Origin: an uncultured Dehalococcoidia bacterium
Lineage (GTDB): Bacteria; Chloroflexota; Dehalococcoidia; Lucifugimonadales; UBA3495
Reading direction: 5' to 3'
Length of the DNA: 64,000 nt
NCBI GenBank assembly: GCA_958296445.1
Contig: OY282565.1
Span: 1,219,936-1,283,935, forward strand
Part shown: positions 1-8,581 of the stretch, one piece after another
How positions within the stretch are numbered: the first letter of the stretch is position 1
Layout of the letters: each line of letters starts with the position of its first letter
Program-made: the position numbers and the translations under genes
The notes under the pieces: generated by a model
The model's database searches: none
The model's input: only the letters and a program-made list of their open reading frames with translations
Told to the model about the DNA's origin: nothing

Positions 1-822
1 ATCCTGCACCGAGGTTATGCCGTAGCCGCCCAGCAGTTGACCGGCGGCCCGCATCCCGTCCTCAAACTCCTGCGGACTGCGGGTATTGCCCAATCGTTGG
101 CGCAGAAAAGAGCGCAACTCGAACAGCGTTCCCGTAGGCTCGCCGCTAACCGGGTCGCGCTCAATCACGCCGCCCGGCGGGTCGGGCGTTTCCCGGTGAA
201 TACCGGCTAAGTCCAGCGCCCGGCTGTTAAGAGCCGCGGCGTGGCCGCTGCGATGCTCCAGCCAGACCGGATGCCCCGGCGCGGCGGCGTCCAGCTCCCA
301 GCGGTTAGGATGACGCCCTTCGCACATCCGCCGCTCATCATACCCATAACCGCGCACCCAAGCCCCGGCAGGCAAGCCTGCCGCCCACTGCCGCACCGCC
401 GCCTGCAACGCCGCAACGGACGTCACGCCCCCGCCGGACAACCCCCCAGCCCCGCAATCCAAATCCTGAAGCCGCCGCCCCAACCCCGGCAGATGGCAAT
501 GGGCATCGTTAAACCCGGGCAGCAACGCCAACCCCTGGCAGTCAATAACCTGCGTCCGCCCCACCCATCGCTTGTCATTCTGAGCAAAGCGAATATCACT
601 CCGGGCAAAGTGAATGTCACCCTGAGCAAAGCGAATGTCACCCTGAGCAAAGCGAATGTCATCCTGAGCAAAGCACCTGTCATTCTGAGCGAAGCGAAGA
701 ATCTCACCATTGCCGCCCACCGCCGCGATGCGCCCCCCGGCAACCGCCACGGCATCGGCGCGAGGGCAAGACTGCCCCAGCGTAAGCACATTGGCGTTAA
801 GCAGAATCAAGCTAACGTTCAT
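1..822 (-). CDS. Amidohydrolase, YtcJ-like family (3' end beyond window)
   Basis: A continuous frame runs from an ATG at 822 to the window edge, so only the first 274 codons are visible. The N-terminus has the small beta-sandwich typical of amidohydrolases (residues about 4-40, then VIDCQGLALLPGF), followed by the metal-binding HxH in FNDAHCHLPG near residue 110. Later segments (GYGYDERR, WLEHRSGHAAALNSRAL, GGVIERDPVSGEPTG) match the YtcJ/amidohydrolase-3 group of metal-dependent hydrolases; the substrate cannot be told. Oddity: residues about 42-84 are six copies of a seven-residue unit of the RFAQxDI kind, encoded by a 21-bp tandem repeat related to an intergenic repeat of this genome. It sits between the N-terminal beta-strands and the strand before the HxH. 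It lies downstream of lipA on the same strand and may be co-transcribed. The fold is clear; the specific function is not. Confidence 0.8.
   Translation of the reverse strand, partial: MNVSLILLNANVLTLGQSCPRADAVAVAGGRIAAVGGNGEILRFAQNDRCFAQDDIRFAQGDIRFAQGDIHFARSDIRFAQNDKRWVGRTQVIDCQGLALLPGFNDAHCHLPGLGRRLQDLDCGAGGLSGGGVTSVAALQAAVRQWAAGLPAGAWVRGYGYDERRMCEGRHPNRWELDAAAPGHPVWLEHRSGHAAALNSRALDLAGIHRETPDPPGGVIERDPVSGEPTGTLFELRSFLRQRLGNTRSPQEFEDGMRAAGQLLGGYGITSVQD
572..704. repeat. Six 21-bp tandem repeats inside the amidohydrolase gene
   Basis: Six units of 21 bp built on CATTCTGAGCAAAGCGAA follow one another. They are a variant of the dispersed element (GTCATTCTGAGCAAAGCGAA then GAATC) seen between genes elsewhere in the window. 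The 21-bp period keeps the amidohydrolase frame open. Confidence 0.9.
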
Positions 823-918
823 TCAAGAATAGCCATTGGACAAGGCGATGCGTCATCCCCGCGAAATCCGAAATCCGCGGGCAACACCAAAAACGCCCCC
901 CAACGCCCCCGCCCCCGC

Positions 919-1830
919 CTACCCCTTCGGCGCGAAAGGTAAGGAAACGAAGGCCGCATCGTGTTGCTCATCAGCATGATAGGAGCTTCGCACCAGCGGC
1001 CCCGAAGCCACGTGCTTGAAGCCCATTTCCAGCCCGGCAACCCGCAGTTGCTCGAACTCCGCCGGGGTATAGAAGCGGTCTATGGCGATGTGCTTGGCCG
1101 ACGGGCGCAGATATTGCCCGATGGTCAGCAGGTCGCAGTCAACGCCCCGCAGGTCGCCCATCGTCGCCAGCACCTCCTCCGCCGTTTCGCCCATCCCGAC
1201 GATGATACCCGACTTGGTGACCGTCGCCGGGTCAATTTCCTTGGCCTTTGCCAGCAACTCCAGCGACAGGTTATAGTTGCCCTTGGGCCGTACCCGCGGG
1301 AAAATTCGGACAGTAGACTCGATGTTATGGTTCAGCACCGCCGGGCCAGCCTCGATAACCCGCCGCAAGGCCGCCCAGTTGCCCGCAAAGTCGGGAATCA
1401 GCACCTCAACCCTACAATCCGGCATCAGTTCGCGTATCCGGTTGATACACGCCGCGAAAATGTGCGCCCCCCCGTCCGGCAAGTCATCGCGGTTCACCGA
1501 CGTTATGACGCAGTAGCGCAGGTTCATCGCCCGCACCGTTTCGGCCAGCCGCTTAGGTTCCTGCAAATCTATCCCCAGCGGCCGGCCGGTAGTCACCGCG
1601 CAGTAATGGCAACGCCGGGTGCAGATGTCGCCCAGAATCATAAACGTGGCCGTCCCGCGCCCCCAGCACTCGCCGATGTTCGGGCAGTGCGCCTCCTCGC
1701 AAACAGTATGCAACTCTTGACTCCGCATCAGTTCCTTGAGCTGCATATAGCGCGGGCTGCCGGGCATCTGCACCTTCAACCATTCAGGAAGCCGGGGCCG
1801 CAGTTCGACAGTGTTCTTAGGCTGGGTCAT
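919..1830 (-). CDS. lipA: Lipoyl synthase
   Basis: A 303-residue radical SAM enzyme that inserts two sulfur atoms into protein-bound octanoyl groups to make lipoyl cofactors for 2-oxoacid dehydrogenases and the glycine cleavage system. Both cluster motifs are present: the auxiliary [4Fe-4S] ligands C-x4-C-x5-C in CEEAHCPNIGEC (near residue 41) and the radical SAM CTRRCHYC (near residue 67). The C-terminal RSSYHA motif holding the third auxiliary ligand Ser is also there. Length is normal for the family. The ATG at 1830 is preceded by a GGGGGAA ribosome site; the longer open frame upstream overlaps gmk and is not coding. It follows gmk by 56 bp on the same strand, so aroA, gmk, lipA and the amidohydrolase could form one transcription unit. 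No lipB or lplA is in view. Confidence 0.97.
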   Translation of the reverse strand: MTQPKNTVELRPRLPEWLKVQMPGSPRYMQLKELMRSQELHTVCEEAHCPNIGECWGRGTATFMILGDICTRRCHYCAVTTGRPLGIDLQEPKRLAETVRAMNLRYCVITSVNRDDLPDGGAHIFAACINRIRELMPDCRVEVLIPDFAGNWAALRRVIEAGPAVLNHNIESTVRIFPRVRPKGNYNLSLELLAKAKEIDPATVTKSGIIVGMGETAEEVLATMGDLRGVDCDLLTIGQYLRPSAKHIAIDRFYTPAEFEQLRVAGLEMGFKHVASGPLVRSSYHADEQHDAAFVSLPFAPKG

Positions 1831-1886
1831 CGAGTTCCCCCGAAAGCCGGTTGAATAGGAATCCGGCGGATAACGCCTTTGGGCTA

Positions 1887-2588
1887 TTATAGCAACTGCA
1901 CCAGCCGGGGCGTCACGCGGCACTTCTCGGCGGTTATGATGGCGTCTATATCCGCGGCCGCCTGTCGCAGCCCCCCGTTTTCGTTGACCACCCGGTAATC
2001 GTATTCGTGAATCCGCGAAAGTTCCCCTTCCGCCGTTTTCAGACGCCGCTCCAGTTCCGCCGCCGGTTCGGTCATACGCCCTTGCAGCCGTTGCCGCAGT
2101 TCGTCCAGCGACGGCGGAATCAGGAAAATCAGCAACGTCTCCGGGGCCATCCGGCGGATGGTGGCCGCGCCCTGCACGTCGATTTTCAGGATAACATCCC
2201 GGCCCGAGCGCAGAGCGTCCCGCGCCTGGCTGCGCGGCACGCCGTACCAGCGGCCGTACACCTCGGCGCACTCCAGAAATTCATCGCGCTCCCGCATCCG
2301 CTCAAAAGCCCCGGGCGCAAGAAAAACATAATCCACCCCGTCCCGCTCGCCGGGACGCATAGGCCGCGTGGTGGCCGTCACCGCAAAATGCCACGGACGC
2401 TCCAGTTTCCGCAGTTCGTCCAGCACCGCATCCTTGCCCACGCCCGACGGCCCGGAAAGCACAACCAGCAACGGCGGCGAAGGCCCGGATTCCGGTATGC
2501 GCGAATCCAAAAGAACGCCCCCCACCCTAACCCTGCCCCGCCGGGGCAGAGAAATCTGGAGAACCATCCCCCGAAGCGGCAGGGGCAT
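1887..2588 (-). CDS. gmk: Guanylate kinase
   Basis: Phosphorylates GMP to GDP using ATP. The P-loop is GPSGVGKD: an Asp replaces the usual Ser/Thr after the Lys. The GMP-binding segment (TTRPMRPGERDGVDYVF) and the lid/GYRY-like region (IHEYDYRVVNENG) are present, and the kinase core of about 200 residues is complete. The start is uncertain. The ATG at 2588 would give an N-terminal extension of some 28 residues encoded by a palindromic intergenic element, and would overlap aroA by 62 bp. A GTG at 2525-2523 or a TTG at 2510-2508 gives a protein of normal length and is biologically more likely. The function is secure; the first 25 or so residues are not. Confidence 0.93.
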   Translation of the reverse strand: MPLPLRGMVLQISLPRRGRVRVGGVLLDSRIPESGPSPPLLVVLSGPSGVGKDAVLDELRKLERPWHFAVTATTRPMRPGERDGVDYVFLAPGAFERMRERDEFLECAEVYGRWYGVPRSQARDALRSGRDVILKIDVQGAATIRRMAPETLLIFLIPPSLDELRQRLQGRMTEPAAELERRLKTAEGELSRIHEYDYRVVNENGGLRQAAADIDAIITAEKCRVTPRLVQLL

Positions 2589-2641
2589 TTGCCGACAAAC
2601 CTTCCAATTCCCTCCCCTTCCGGGGGAGGGTTAGGGTGGGG
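2520..2641. repeat. Palindromic element between aroA and gmk
   Basis: Inverted arms CCCCACCCTAACCCT (2520-2534) and its exact complement (2627-2641) enclose two small hairpins (CTGCCCCGCCGGGGCAG and CCTCCCCTTCCGGGGGAGG). The same GAGGGTTAGGGTGGGG arm recurs near 16300, 16390, 32880, 42480 and 50930, always with a GC hairpin attached, so this is a dispersed REP-like family. Here it supplies the aroA stop codon and overlaps the possible gmk start. Confidence 0.85.
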
Positions 2642-4023
2642 TCGTTCACCAGCCTGTCCAAATCATCCCAAAACCCGGGATATGACACCGAAGCATCAGC
2701 CGCGCCGTGGATTAGCGTTTCCCCCTCTGCCAGCAGCCCGCAGACCGCCATCGCCATCGCCAGCCGGTGGTCGCCGTGCGACTGGCAGGCCGCGCCCCGC
2801 AGCCGTCCCGTTCCCCGTATCACCATCCCGTCCTCCCGGGCCTCGATGCTGGCCCCCAGGCGCGACAGCTCCCCCACCGTAGTGGCGATGCGGTCGGATT
2901 CCTTGACCCGCAGCTCGGCGGCGTCACGGATGACGGTTTCCCCCTCAGCGAAACAGGCTGCCACCGCCAGAACCGGAACCTCGTCCAAGATACGCGGAAT
3001 CATATCCCCCCCGATTTCCGTTCCGCGCAGTTGCCCCGAAGTTACCAGCACATCGGCCACCGGCTCGCCCCCCTCCGTGCGCTCGTCCACCAGTTGCAGG
3101 CTGTCGCCCGCCCCCATCGCCCGCAGCGCGTCTATGATTCCGGTACGGCTGGGGTTCAGCCCCACGCCGCGCACCAGCACTCGCGCCCACGGATGGCACA
3201 GCCCGGCCACAATCCAGAACGCCGCCGAACTGATGTCCCCCGGCACCGAAATATCCACCGCCCGCAACGGCCCCGGCCGCAACGCCAAATCCAGCCCATC
3301 GGCATCCACCCTTGCCCCCATAGCCGTGACCATCCGCTCGGTATGATCCCGCGACAGCGCCGGCTGCCGAATCACCGTATCCCCGTCCGCCGACAGCCCG
3401 GCCAGCAGGATACAGGACTTCACCTGAGCGCTCGCCACCGGCAAATCGTATTCGATGCCCCGCAGTGCCCCGCCGCGAATCGCCAGCGGCGCCAGCGCCC
3501 CGTCCTGTCGCCCCATCACCTGCGCCCCCATCCGCCGCAGCGGCTCAACAATGCGCCCCATCGGGCGGGAGCGCAACGAAGCGTCGCCCGTAAGCACCGA
3601 CAAAAACGGCTGCGCCGCCAATAACCCCGAAAGCAGCCGCATCGAAGTGCCGCTGTTCCCCGCGTCCAGAATATCCGCCGCCTCCTCCAGCACCGGCCCC
3701 CTACCCACAACCCCAGCCGTCCACCCCACCCCGGCATCCGCCCCCTGCCCTGCCCCCGTACCCCCCAACCCTGCTGCGTCGGTATCCGCCCCCCCAGACC
3801 CTGCCAAAGGCCCGCCGCTAATATCCACGCCCATACCCCGCAAACAGCCCAGGGTAGACATCACATCCGCCCCATCAGACAGCCCGGTAACCCGCGCCTC
3901 CCCATAAGCCATAGCATTCAGGATAAGAGCGCGGTGCGAAATGGACTTATCCCCCGGCACCGCCAACTCCCCCCCCAACCTCTCCGGCCTAGTAACAGCA
4001 CGCACCAACAAATCAGCCGCCAT
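2527..4023 (-). CDS. aroA: 3-phosphoshikimate 1-carboxyvinyltransferase (EPSP synthase)
   Basis: Transfers the enolpyruvyl group of PEP to shikimate-3-phosphate in the shikimate pathway. Conserved blocks appear in order: GDKSISHRALIL near residue 24, LDAGNSGTSMRLLSG near 117, LPVASAQVKSCILLAGL near 190, and the C-terminal DEVPVLAVAACFAEG and SHGDHRLAMAMAV blocks with the catalytic Asp, Glu and PEP-binding residues. At 498 residues it is longer than the usual 430 or so for two reasons. A Gly/Ala-rich insert lies at about 70-105. The last 35 or so residues (from DPTLTLPRKGRE onward) are translated from the palindromic repeat shared with gmk. The genuine domain ends near DDLDRLVN. The aromatic pathway gene tyrA lies 0.9 kb upstream on the same strand. 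Confidence 0.96.
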   Translation of the reverse strand: MAADLLVRAVTRPERLGGELAVPGDKSISHRALILNAMAYGEARVTGLSDGADVMSTLGCLRGMGVDISGGPLAGSGGADTDAAGLGGTGAGQGADAGVGWTAGVVGRGPVLEEAADILDAGNSGTSMRLLSGLLAAQPFLSVLTGDASLRSRPMGRIVEPLRRMGAQVMGRQDGALAPLAIRGGALRGIEYDLPVASAQVKSCILLAGLSADGDTVIRQPALSRDHTERMVTAMGARVDADGLDLALRPGPLRAVDISVPGDISSAAFWIVAGLCHPWARVLVRGVGLNPSRTGIIDALRAMGAGDSLQLVDERTEGGEPVADVLVTSGQLRGTEIGGDMIPRILDEVPVLAVAACFAEGETVIRDAAELRVKESDRIATTVGELSRLGASIEAREDGMVIRGTGRLRGAACQSHGDHRLAMAMAVCGLLAEGETLIHGAADASVSYPGFWDDLDRLVNDPTLTLPRKGRELEGLSANAPAASGDGSPDFSAPAGQG

Positions 4024-4107
4024 AACCCTCTCTAAAATATGAGTGTTGATGTTGAGAATTAAGCAAAAATATCCTCAACCGTCTTGTATATCAGCCTATT
4101 TGTAGAA

Positions 4108-4500
4108 TCAAGAGCGTGGAGTGAAAATCCTGCGAGCTAACCGCGTTATCAAGACGAATACCATTCCTATCCAGCCAATGTAAAAGGTGACGACAATAGC
4201 TACAGCCATCAGTCGAGAATTTTCGCTCCCCAAGATAATCATAGTTCCGGCATATCCAAATATGGCGGTCAAGCTACTGGCAACAGTGGCAAGCAGATTC
4301 TTGTCAGCCTTTGACAACGTCTCAAATACTACTACGAACAAGATGCTGGCCGCTACCAATAGCAAAGCCGTTCCTATACCATCCCTAGTCCAATCGCTTT
4401 CAGACGGGAGTACCTCGCGAATGACCAGCAGACCTATACCCAAGCAGGCCATCCCGGCTACCCAGACCCACGCGAATACTATCCAGTCGGTGCGATTCAA
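4108..4500 (-). CDS. Small four-helix membrane protein, unknown function
   Basis: A 130-residue protein with four hydrophobic segments: about residues 7-27, 43-62, 70-92 and 99-121. It ends in a basic tail (RLARRIFTPRS). The start is a TTG at 4500 with AGGA eight bases upstream. It follows another small membrane protein after only 9 bp, so the pair is probably co-translated and may form one membrane complex. I recognise no family. Base composition is less GC-rich than in aroA or tyrA on either side, which may mean the pair was acquired. Confidence 0.7.
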   Translation of the reverse strand: MNRTDWIVFAWVWVAGMACLGIGLLVIREVLPSESDWTRDGIGTALLLVAASILFVVVFETLSKADKNLLATVASSLTAIFGYAGTMIILGSENSRLMAVAIVVTFYIGWIGMVFVLITRLARRIFTPRS

Positions 4501-4509
4501 CTGGATTTC

Positions 4510-4800
4510 CTATTTTCCACCGCCAGAGTCGCCCCCGGTGGCCTGCCATATAATTCTTATCCCCCATACTGTAGTTATCGCGGACAGGATTCCCGACGGA
4601 ACAATCACCGCCGCCACAAAAATAATCCCCCCTTCCCTCAAAGCCAGTTTGACCGAATCATTAACCGCCGGAATGAAAAAGAACACCACCGCAGTAATTC
4701 CGCTGGTCAAGGCAAGCGAAAAGACAACGAAAATGACCCGCCAAGCGGTGCGATATTTCCCGTTCAGCGCAGGTATAGGATTTGGCACAGTCAGAGCCAT
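4510..4800 (-). CDS. Small membrane protein, unknown function
   Basis: A 96-residue protein with about three hydrophobic segments (near 20-42, 53-75 and 76-88) and a short Gly-rich C-terminus. The ATG at 4800 has AGGAG seven bases upstream; a TTG two codons earlier is a weaker alternative. It is the first gene of a two-gene unit with the four-helix protein that follows. No family is recognised. The region between it and tyrA has no other gene. Confidence 0.65.
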   Translation of the reverse strand: MALTVPNPIPALNGKYRTAWRVIFVVFSLALTSGITAVVFFFIPAVNDSVKLALREGGIIFVAAVIVPSGILSAITTVWGIRIIWQATGGDSGGGK

Positions 4801-4899
4801 AATCAAACTCCTTGTCCGCTCCCCGGCATCAGGAACTTACCTTAATCCCCCGGCAAACCCCCGCCAACCAATTACGTCAAACGCCCCGGAAACGCGGTT

Positions 4900-5913
4900 C
4901 TACTTCCGCCGCCGTTCCCCATCCTTGCCCCCGAAAAACCGCCGTTGCGCCTCCATCCCCTTGCGGCCCAGCAGCATCTCCCCCATTGACTCGGAAAAGC
5001 TCGGTATCTCCGGCGCATTGCGTTGCGCCCGGCCGCCCGGCGCCACCGCCCCGGACAGCCAGCGTTCCCGCTCCTCCGAAGCGTGCTGGAAAAGCTCCTC
5101 CATCGCCTCCGGGTCAGGCCCCGTTTCGTCCTTCAACTGGTTGCGTATTTCGTACAGTTCCCGGATGTACGTATCAATCCAGCTTACGATATGCTCCCGG
5201 TTGGTGATGGAAATATCCCGATGCATAATCACATCGCCCGAGGCCAGCCGCGACAAATCGCGGAAACCCGACGACGCCAGTTGCGCGATGTCGTCCCAGT
5301 TGGCGCTCTTGGAAACCGTCTGCATCAGCGCCACCGACATCATAAAAGGCAAGTGACTGACCGCCGCCACAAAGCTGTCGTGTTCCTCGGCGCTAATAAA
5401 AAACGGCTTGGCGCCCACGGCCTCCGCCATTGTTGTGACCGCCGAAACCGCCTGCTGCTTGGTGTCGGCGTTAGGAACGACGCAGTAGGCTTTGCCGCTG
5501 AACAGCCCCGGGTCGGCGTGTTCCGGCCCGGCGGTTTCCCGTCCCGCCATCGGATGCCCCCCAACGTACTGCACCCGCCCTGGCAAAAGCTCCGCCGCCC
5601 ACTCAGCGACCACCCGCTTGGAGCTGCCCACATCGGTCACCACCACATCCTCCTGCAACTGCGGGCCGATGGTTTCCATCAAGTCGCGCATCGCCATCAC
5701 TGGCGTAGCCAGCACCACCACGTCGGCCCCCTCAATGACCGGCTGAATCCGCCCCTCCACCTTATGAAAAGCGCCCCGCTTCTGCGCCCCGTTGCGGGCA
5801 TGGCTGTCATAGTCCGTCCCCGCCAGCTCCAGGTTACGCAAATCCGACTCCCGCAGCGCCAGCGCCAGCGAGGTTCCAATCAAGCCAGTGCCGATAATCG
5901 CTATCTTAGCCAA
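4900..5913 (-). CDS. tyrA: Prephenate dehydrogenase
   Basis: NAD(P)-dependent oxidative decarboxylation of prephenate (or arogenate) toward tyrosine. The N-terminal Rossmann motif is GTGLIGTSLALAL (residues 8-20). The family signatures GGHPMAGRE near residue 118 and HDSFVAAVSHLPF near 200 hold the substrate-binding His residues. The 337-residue length suits a dehydrogenase without a chorismate mutase domain; a C-terminal helical region follows the dimerisation domain. The start is a TTG at 5913 with a strong AGGAGG seven bases upstream. It shares its orientation with aroA, from which it is separated by the two small membrane genes. Confidence 0.93.
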   Translation of the reverse strand: MAKIAIIGTGLIGTSLALALRESDLRNLELAGTDYDSHARNGAQKRGAFHKVEGRIQPVIEGADVVVLATPVMAMRDLMETIGPQLQEDVVVTDVGSSKRVVAEWAAELLPGRVQYVGGHPMAGRETAGPEHADPGLFSGKAYCVVPNADTKQQAVSAVTTMAEAVGAKPFFISAEEHDSFVAAVSHLPFMMSVALMQTVSKSANWDDIAQLASSGFRDLSRLASGDVIMHRDISITNREHIVSWIDTYIRELYEIRNQLKDETGPDPEAMEELFQHASEERERWLSGAVAPGGRAQRNAPEIPSFSESMGEMLLGRKGMEAQRRFFGGKDGERRRK

Positions 5914-6279
5914 AGCGGTTCCTCCTCAGCTTGTCGAAAGGCCCGCCCCTATCCGCCGCGGGCATCTCCGTTGAGCCGCCGCTCCCCACCCGGGGGCCAA
6001 CGGCATAAAGCACCATTAAAACCCCATTCTACAACATCCCGCCCCCCGCAACACCCCACCCCCGCCACAGGTATTCTTAACGTGCGCCGGAATTGCCGTT
6101 GTGATTCCGCCCCGCCCCGTCATTCGCCCCCCGCCGCCCGCAATTCCGGCCCCCTGCCATTCGCCGCCCCGCCATCCGCAATTCTCTATCGCAGAGGATC
6201 TACCGTAGGGGCGCACAGCCGTGTGCCCTCGCCCCCTCGAACACGTCCACCCACCGCCCAACTACAGACGATCCCGCCC
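5914..6279. other. Intergenic stretch with dispersed repeats
   Basis: No gene is seen. The stretch contains single copies of two recurrent segments: the AACGTGCGCCGGAATTGCCG motif near 6079 and a CCGTAGGGGCGCACAGCCG hairpin unit near 6202. Confidence 0.7.
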
Positions 6280-7212
6280 CTAAAGGCCCGCCAAAGCAAC
6301 CTCCGCAATGTCGGTGCGAACAACTTTCCCATAAGGCTGCCGCTCGCGGCACAAGCCAGCCGCCAGCAATATATCATGCAAATTTTCGTACTCCGGCCGC
6401 CCCAGCACCGGGCTGTCCGGCCATTGCCCCTGCCCCTGGTAACGGGCAATCGAAGCCGCCAGCACCTCAACCGACGTATCCGGGAAAAACCCCGCCACCG
6501 CCCCAGCAACATCCCTTGAGTCGGCAGACGAAAGCCATCGAAGCGCCCGGGCAAACCCCAGAGTAAACCGGGCCGCCGTTTCCGGCTGCGTTTCCAAAAA
6601 TCGGTGAGTCGCGGCGAAAGAGCTGTACGCCAGAGGCCCGTTTTCCGGCCCCAGAGCCGCCAGCAGATGCCCCGCGCCGTCGGCGATTAACTGCTGTACC
6701 ACCGGCTCCGCCACATGAACATACTCGGCCCGGCCCTCCCGAAAGGCGGCCACCGCATCGTCCAGCGACAGCCCGGTCAGCAGCTCCAGCTCCGAAAGTT
6801 CGATACCATGGCGGCGCAGCGCATACTGAAAAGAAGCCCAGGGCATAGGCGAAAACCCCACCGGAATAACCCGCCTGCCCCGCAGCGACTCCCAGGCAAA
6901 GGTTTCTTGAGGCTGGCGGCCCAAGATAAAAAACCCGTCCCGCGAGTTTATCTTGGCGAAATGCAACGGCACCGTTTCCGCGCCCCAATCCGACGCGATG
7001 ATAGAGCGCATTATCCCGCTCTGCACAATATCCGCCGCCCCATTATGCAGGGCGCTCAACGGATGCGGAAACCGGGGCGGGCAAGTGCTGAACTCCACAT
7101 CCAGCCCCTCCCGCTCCAGAAACCCCCCGGCCACCGAAACATAGATCGGCGTATAAAAAATCGAGCGCCAAGTCTCCATCAACCGCAAGGAATGCCGCAA
7201 GCCGGAAGCCAT
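6280..7212 (-). CDS. NMT1/THI5/SsuA-like substrate-binding domain protein, cytoplasmic
   Basis: A 310-residue protein with the periplasmic-binding-like fold of the NMT1/THI5 group: YTPIYVSVAGGFLEREGLDV near the N-terminus, then LHNGAADIVQSGIMRSI and LRGRRVIPVGFSPMPWASFQYALRR. In transporters, members bind sulfonates, nitrate or thiamine precursors. This one has no signal peptide or lipobox, and there is no permease or ATPase beside it. It could therefore be an enzyme-like or ligand-sensing member rather than a transport component. The ATG at 7212 has GGAGG ahead of it. The substrate is unknown. Confidence 0.75.
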   Translation of the reverse strand: MASGLRHSLRLMETWRSIFYTPIYVSVAGGFLEREGLDVEFSTCPPRFPHPLSALHNGAADIVQSGIMRSIIASDWGAETVPLHFAKINSRDGFFILGRQPQETFAWESLRGRRVIPVGFSPMPWASFQYALRRHGIELSELELLTGLSLDDAVAAFREGRAEYVHVAEPVVQQLIADGAGHLLAALGPENGPLAYSSFAATHRFLETQPETAARFTLGFARALRWLSSADSRDVAGAVAGFFPDTSVEVLAASIARYQGQGQWPDSPVLGRPEYENLHDILLAAGLCRERQPYGKVVRTDIAEVALAGL

Positions 7213-7343
7213 AAATCCTCCCTATTAACCGCGCAAGTAGCCGTCCGTCATTGCCGTCTGTCATTCTGAGCAAAGCGAAGAATCCCCCCTTGGGCAGCAA
7301 GACCCTTTCCCCCACCCGCCAACCCAACAAGGCAAACCAAAGC

Positions 7344-7709
7344 CTAACGCGCCCTAACCTTTTCAATCACCTCAACAAGCCGGTATCCATAAAGCGAAGC
7401 GTCTTGCGGCACCTCCTCCCCCTCCGGCCATAGCTCGTACTGCTCCATGGAAATCCGGTAGCGGTAGCCCGGCTGGTGGTCGAACCCGTCAATCTCTTGG
7501 TAAAAAAGCTCGCCGTCCACCACCAAACAGCTTTGGGGCGCCACCCCAACGCACGGCTCCCGCTCCGGCCCGACGCTAACCTCCAGCACTACGCCGCCGC
7601 CCGCCGCCGCGCCGCCGCCCATCCCCGCCCCGCCGTCCCCCCCCGCCCCGGAGCAGCCAAACGCCAGCATAGTAGACAACGCAAGGATTAACTGCCAGAT
7701 GATTGCCAC
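7344..7709 (-). CDS. Small lipoprotein, DUF4377-like
   Basis: A 121-residue protein with a short hydrophobic leader and a lipobox LAFGC, so the mature chain should be lipid-anchored at Cys 19. A Gly/Ala-rich linker follows. The globular part (CVGVAPQSCLVV, then IDGFDHQPGYRYRI, then YGYRLVEVIEKV) matches the DUF4377 pattern of small secreted domains often found near META/HslJ proteins; its role is unknown. The start is a GTG at 7709 with AGGGGG upstream. The two Cys residues of the domain could form a disulfide. Confidence 0.7.
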   Translation of the reverse strand: MAIIWQLILALSTMLAFGCSGAGGDGGAGMGGGAAAGGGVVLEVSVGPEREPCVGVAPQSCLVVDGELFYQEIDGFDHQPGYRYRISMEQYELWPEGEEVPQDASLYGYRLVEVIEKVRAR

Positions 7710-7744
7710 GCCAACCCCCTATGATACCAAGCGATTGCGCCCCG

Positions 7745-8545
7745 CTACTCCTCCAAGAAAGGCAGCAGCGCCCCTAGAAACCCCTCCGGGTCCTCCACCT
7801 GCGGGATATGGCCGATGCCCGGCAGAATCACCTTGCGGGCGTTCACGATATTGTTGTGCAGCAACTCCTCGCCGTCGCGCAGGCGGTCAATCTCGCCGTA
7901 CAGCACCATCGTCGCCGACGCCTTAATCAGCGGCAGCCGCGACATAATATCGTACCAGGCCAGCGACTCCATCAGGTTGCGAACCCAAAGCCCCGCCTTG
8001 GCCCGGCTGTCGTTGTTCTTGTCCAGCCATTCCTCCGTCGGATGGGCAAAAGTAGTGGCGTCCTGCAATTCTTGGAGTGTGCGCGGCTTGGGCATACCGT
8101 CGCCGTCATATTGGGCCAGCGTGTCGGCCAGCCGCTCCTTGGCGGTAAAGGCGTTCCAGACCGGCGCCCCCACCAGCGTCAGCTTGTCCACCCGGTCGGG
8201 AAAGCTGGCCGCCGTTTCCGTAGCCAGCACCGCGCCCACCGAATTGCCCACCACGTGCGCCCTATGAATGTTCAGCACCTGGCACGCCTCGTCCAGAGCG
8301 CGGGCGTAGTCCGGCAAGTTGAAGTGCCGCCGCGGCTTGTCCGAATCCCCATGCCCCAGCATATCGAAGGCATAGACCGTGTAGTTCCGGCTGATGGCGT
8401 CAATCACGTATTCCCAAGTCCAGACCGAGGTTCCCAGCGGGTGCAACAGCACCACCGGATAACCCGCCCCCTTCTTGACGAAGTGCATATTCCCCTCGGG
8501 AGTAGGAACGCTGTCGGTAAGGTCGCGCCGAACAAACAAAGCCAT
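7745..8545 (-). CDS. Alpha/beta hydrolase
   Basis: A 266-residue alpha/beta hydrolase. HPLGTSVWTWE forms the oxyanion-hole region, GNSVGA holds the nucleophile Ser near residue 100, GEIDRL supplies the acid, and GIGHIPQVEDP supplies the catalytic His near the C-terminus. It resembles the C-C bond hydrolase/epoxide hydrolase branch, but the substrate cannot be told. The ATG at 8545 has GAGGAGG six bases upstream. A consensus -10 box and two copies of a palindromic motif lie upstream, so it is probably a regulated single gene. Confidence 0.85.
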   Translation of the reverse strand: MALFVRRDLTDSVPTPEGNMHFVKKGAGYPVVLLHPLGTSVWTWEYVIDAISRNYTVYAFDMLGHGDSDKPRRHFNLPDYARALDEACQVLNIHRAHVVGNSVGAVLATETAASFPDRVDKLTLVGAPVWNAFTAKERLADTLAQYDGDGMPKPRTLQELQDATTFAHPTEEWLDKNNDSRAKAGLWVRNLMESLAWYDIMSRLPLIKASATMVLYGEIDRLRDGEELLHNNIVNARKVILPGIGHIPQVEDPEGFLGALLPFLEE

Positions 8546-8581
8546 GATGCCTCCTCTAGCGAAACGCGGCGTTCAGAATCT

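Noticed and set aside
241-942. Long plus-strand open frame opposite the amidohydrolase
   Set aside because: It is antisense to a gene with clear family motifs, is Pro/Arg-rich and contains translated repeats.
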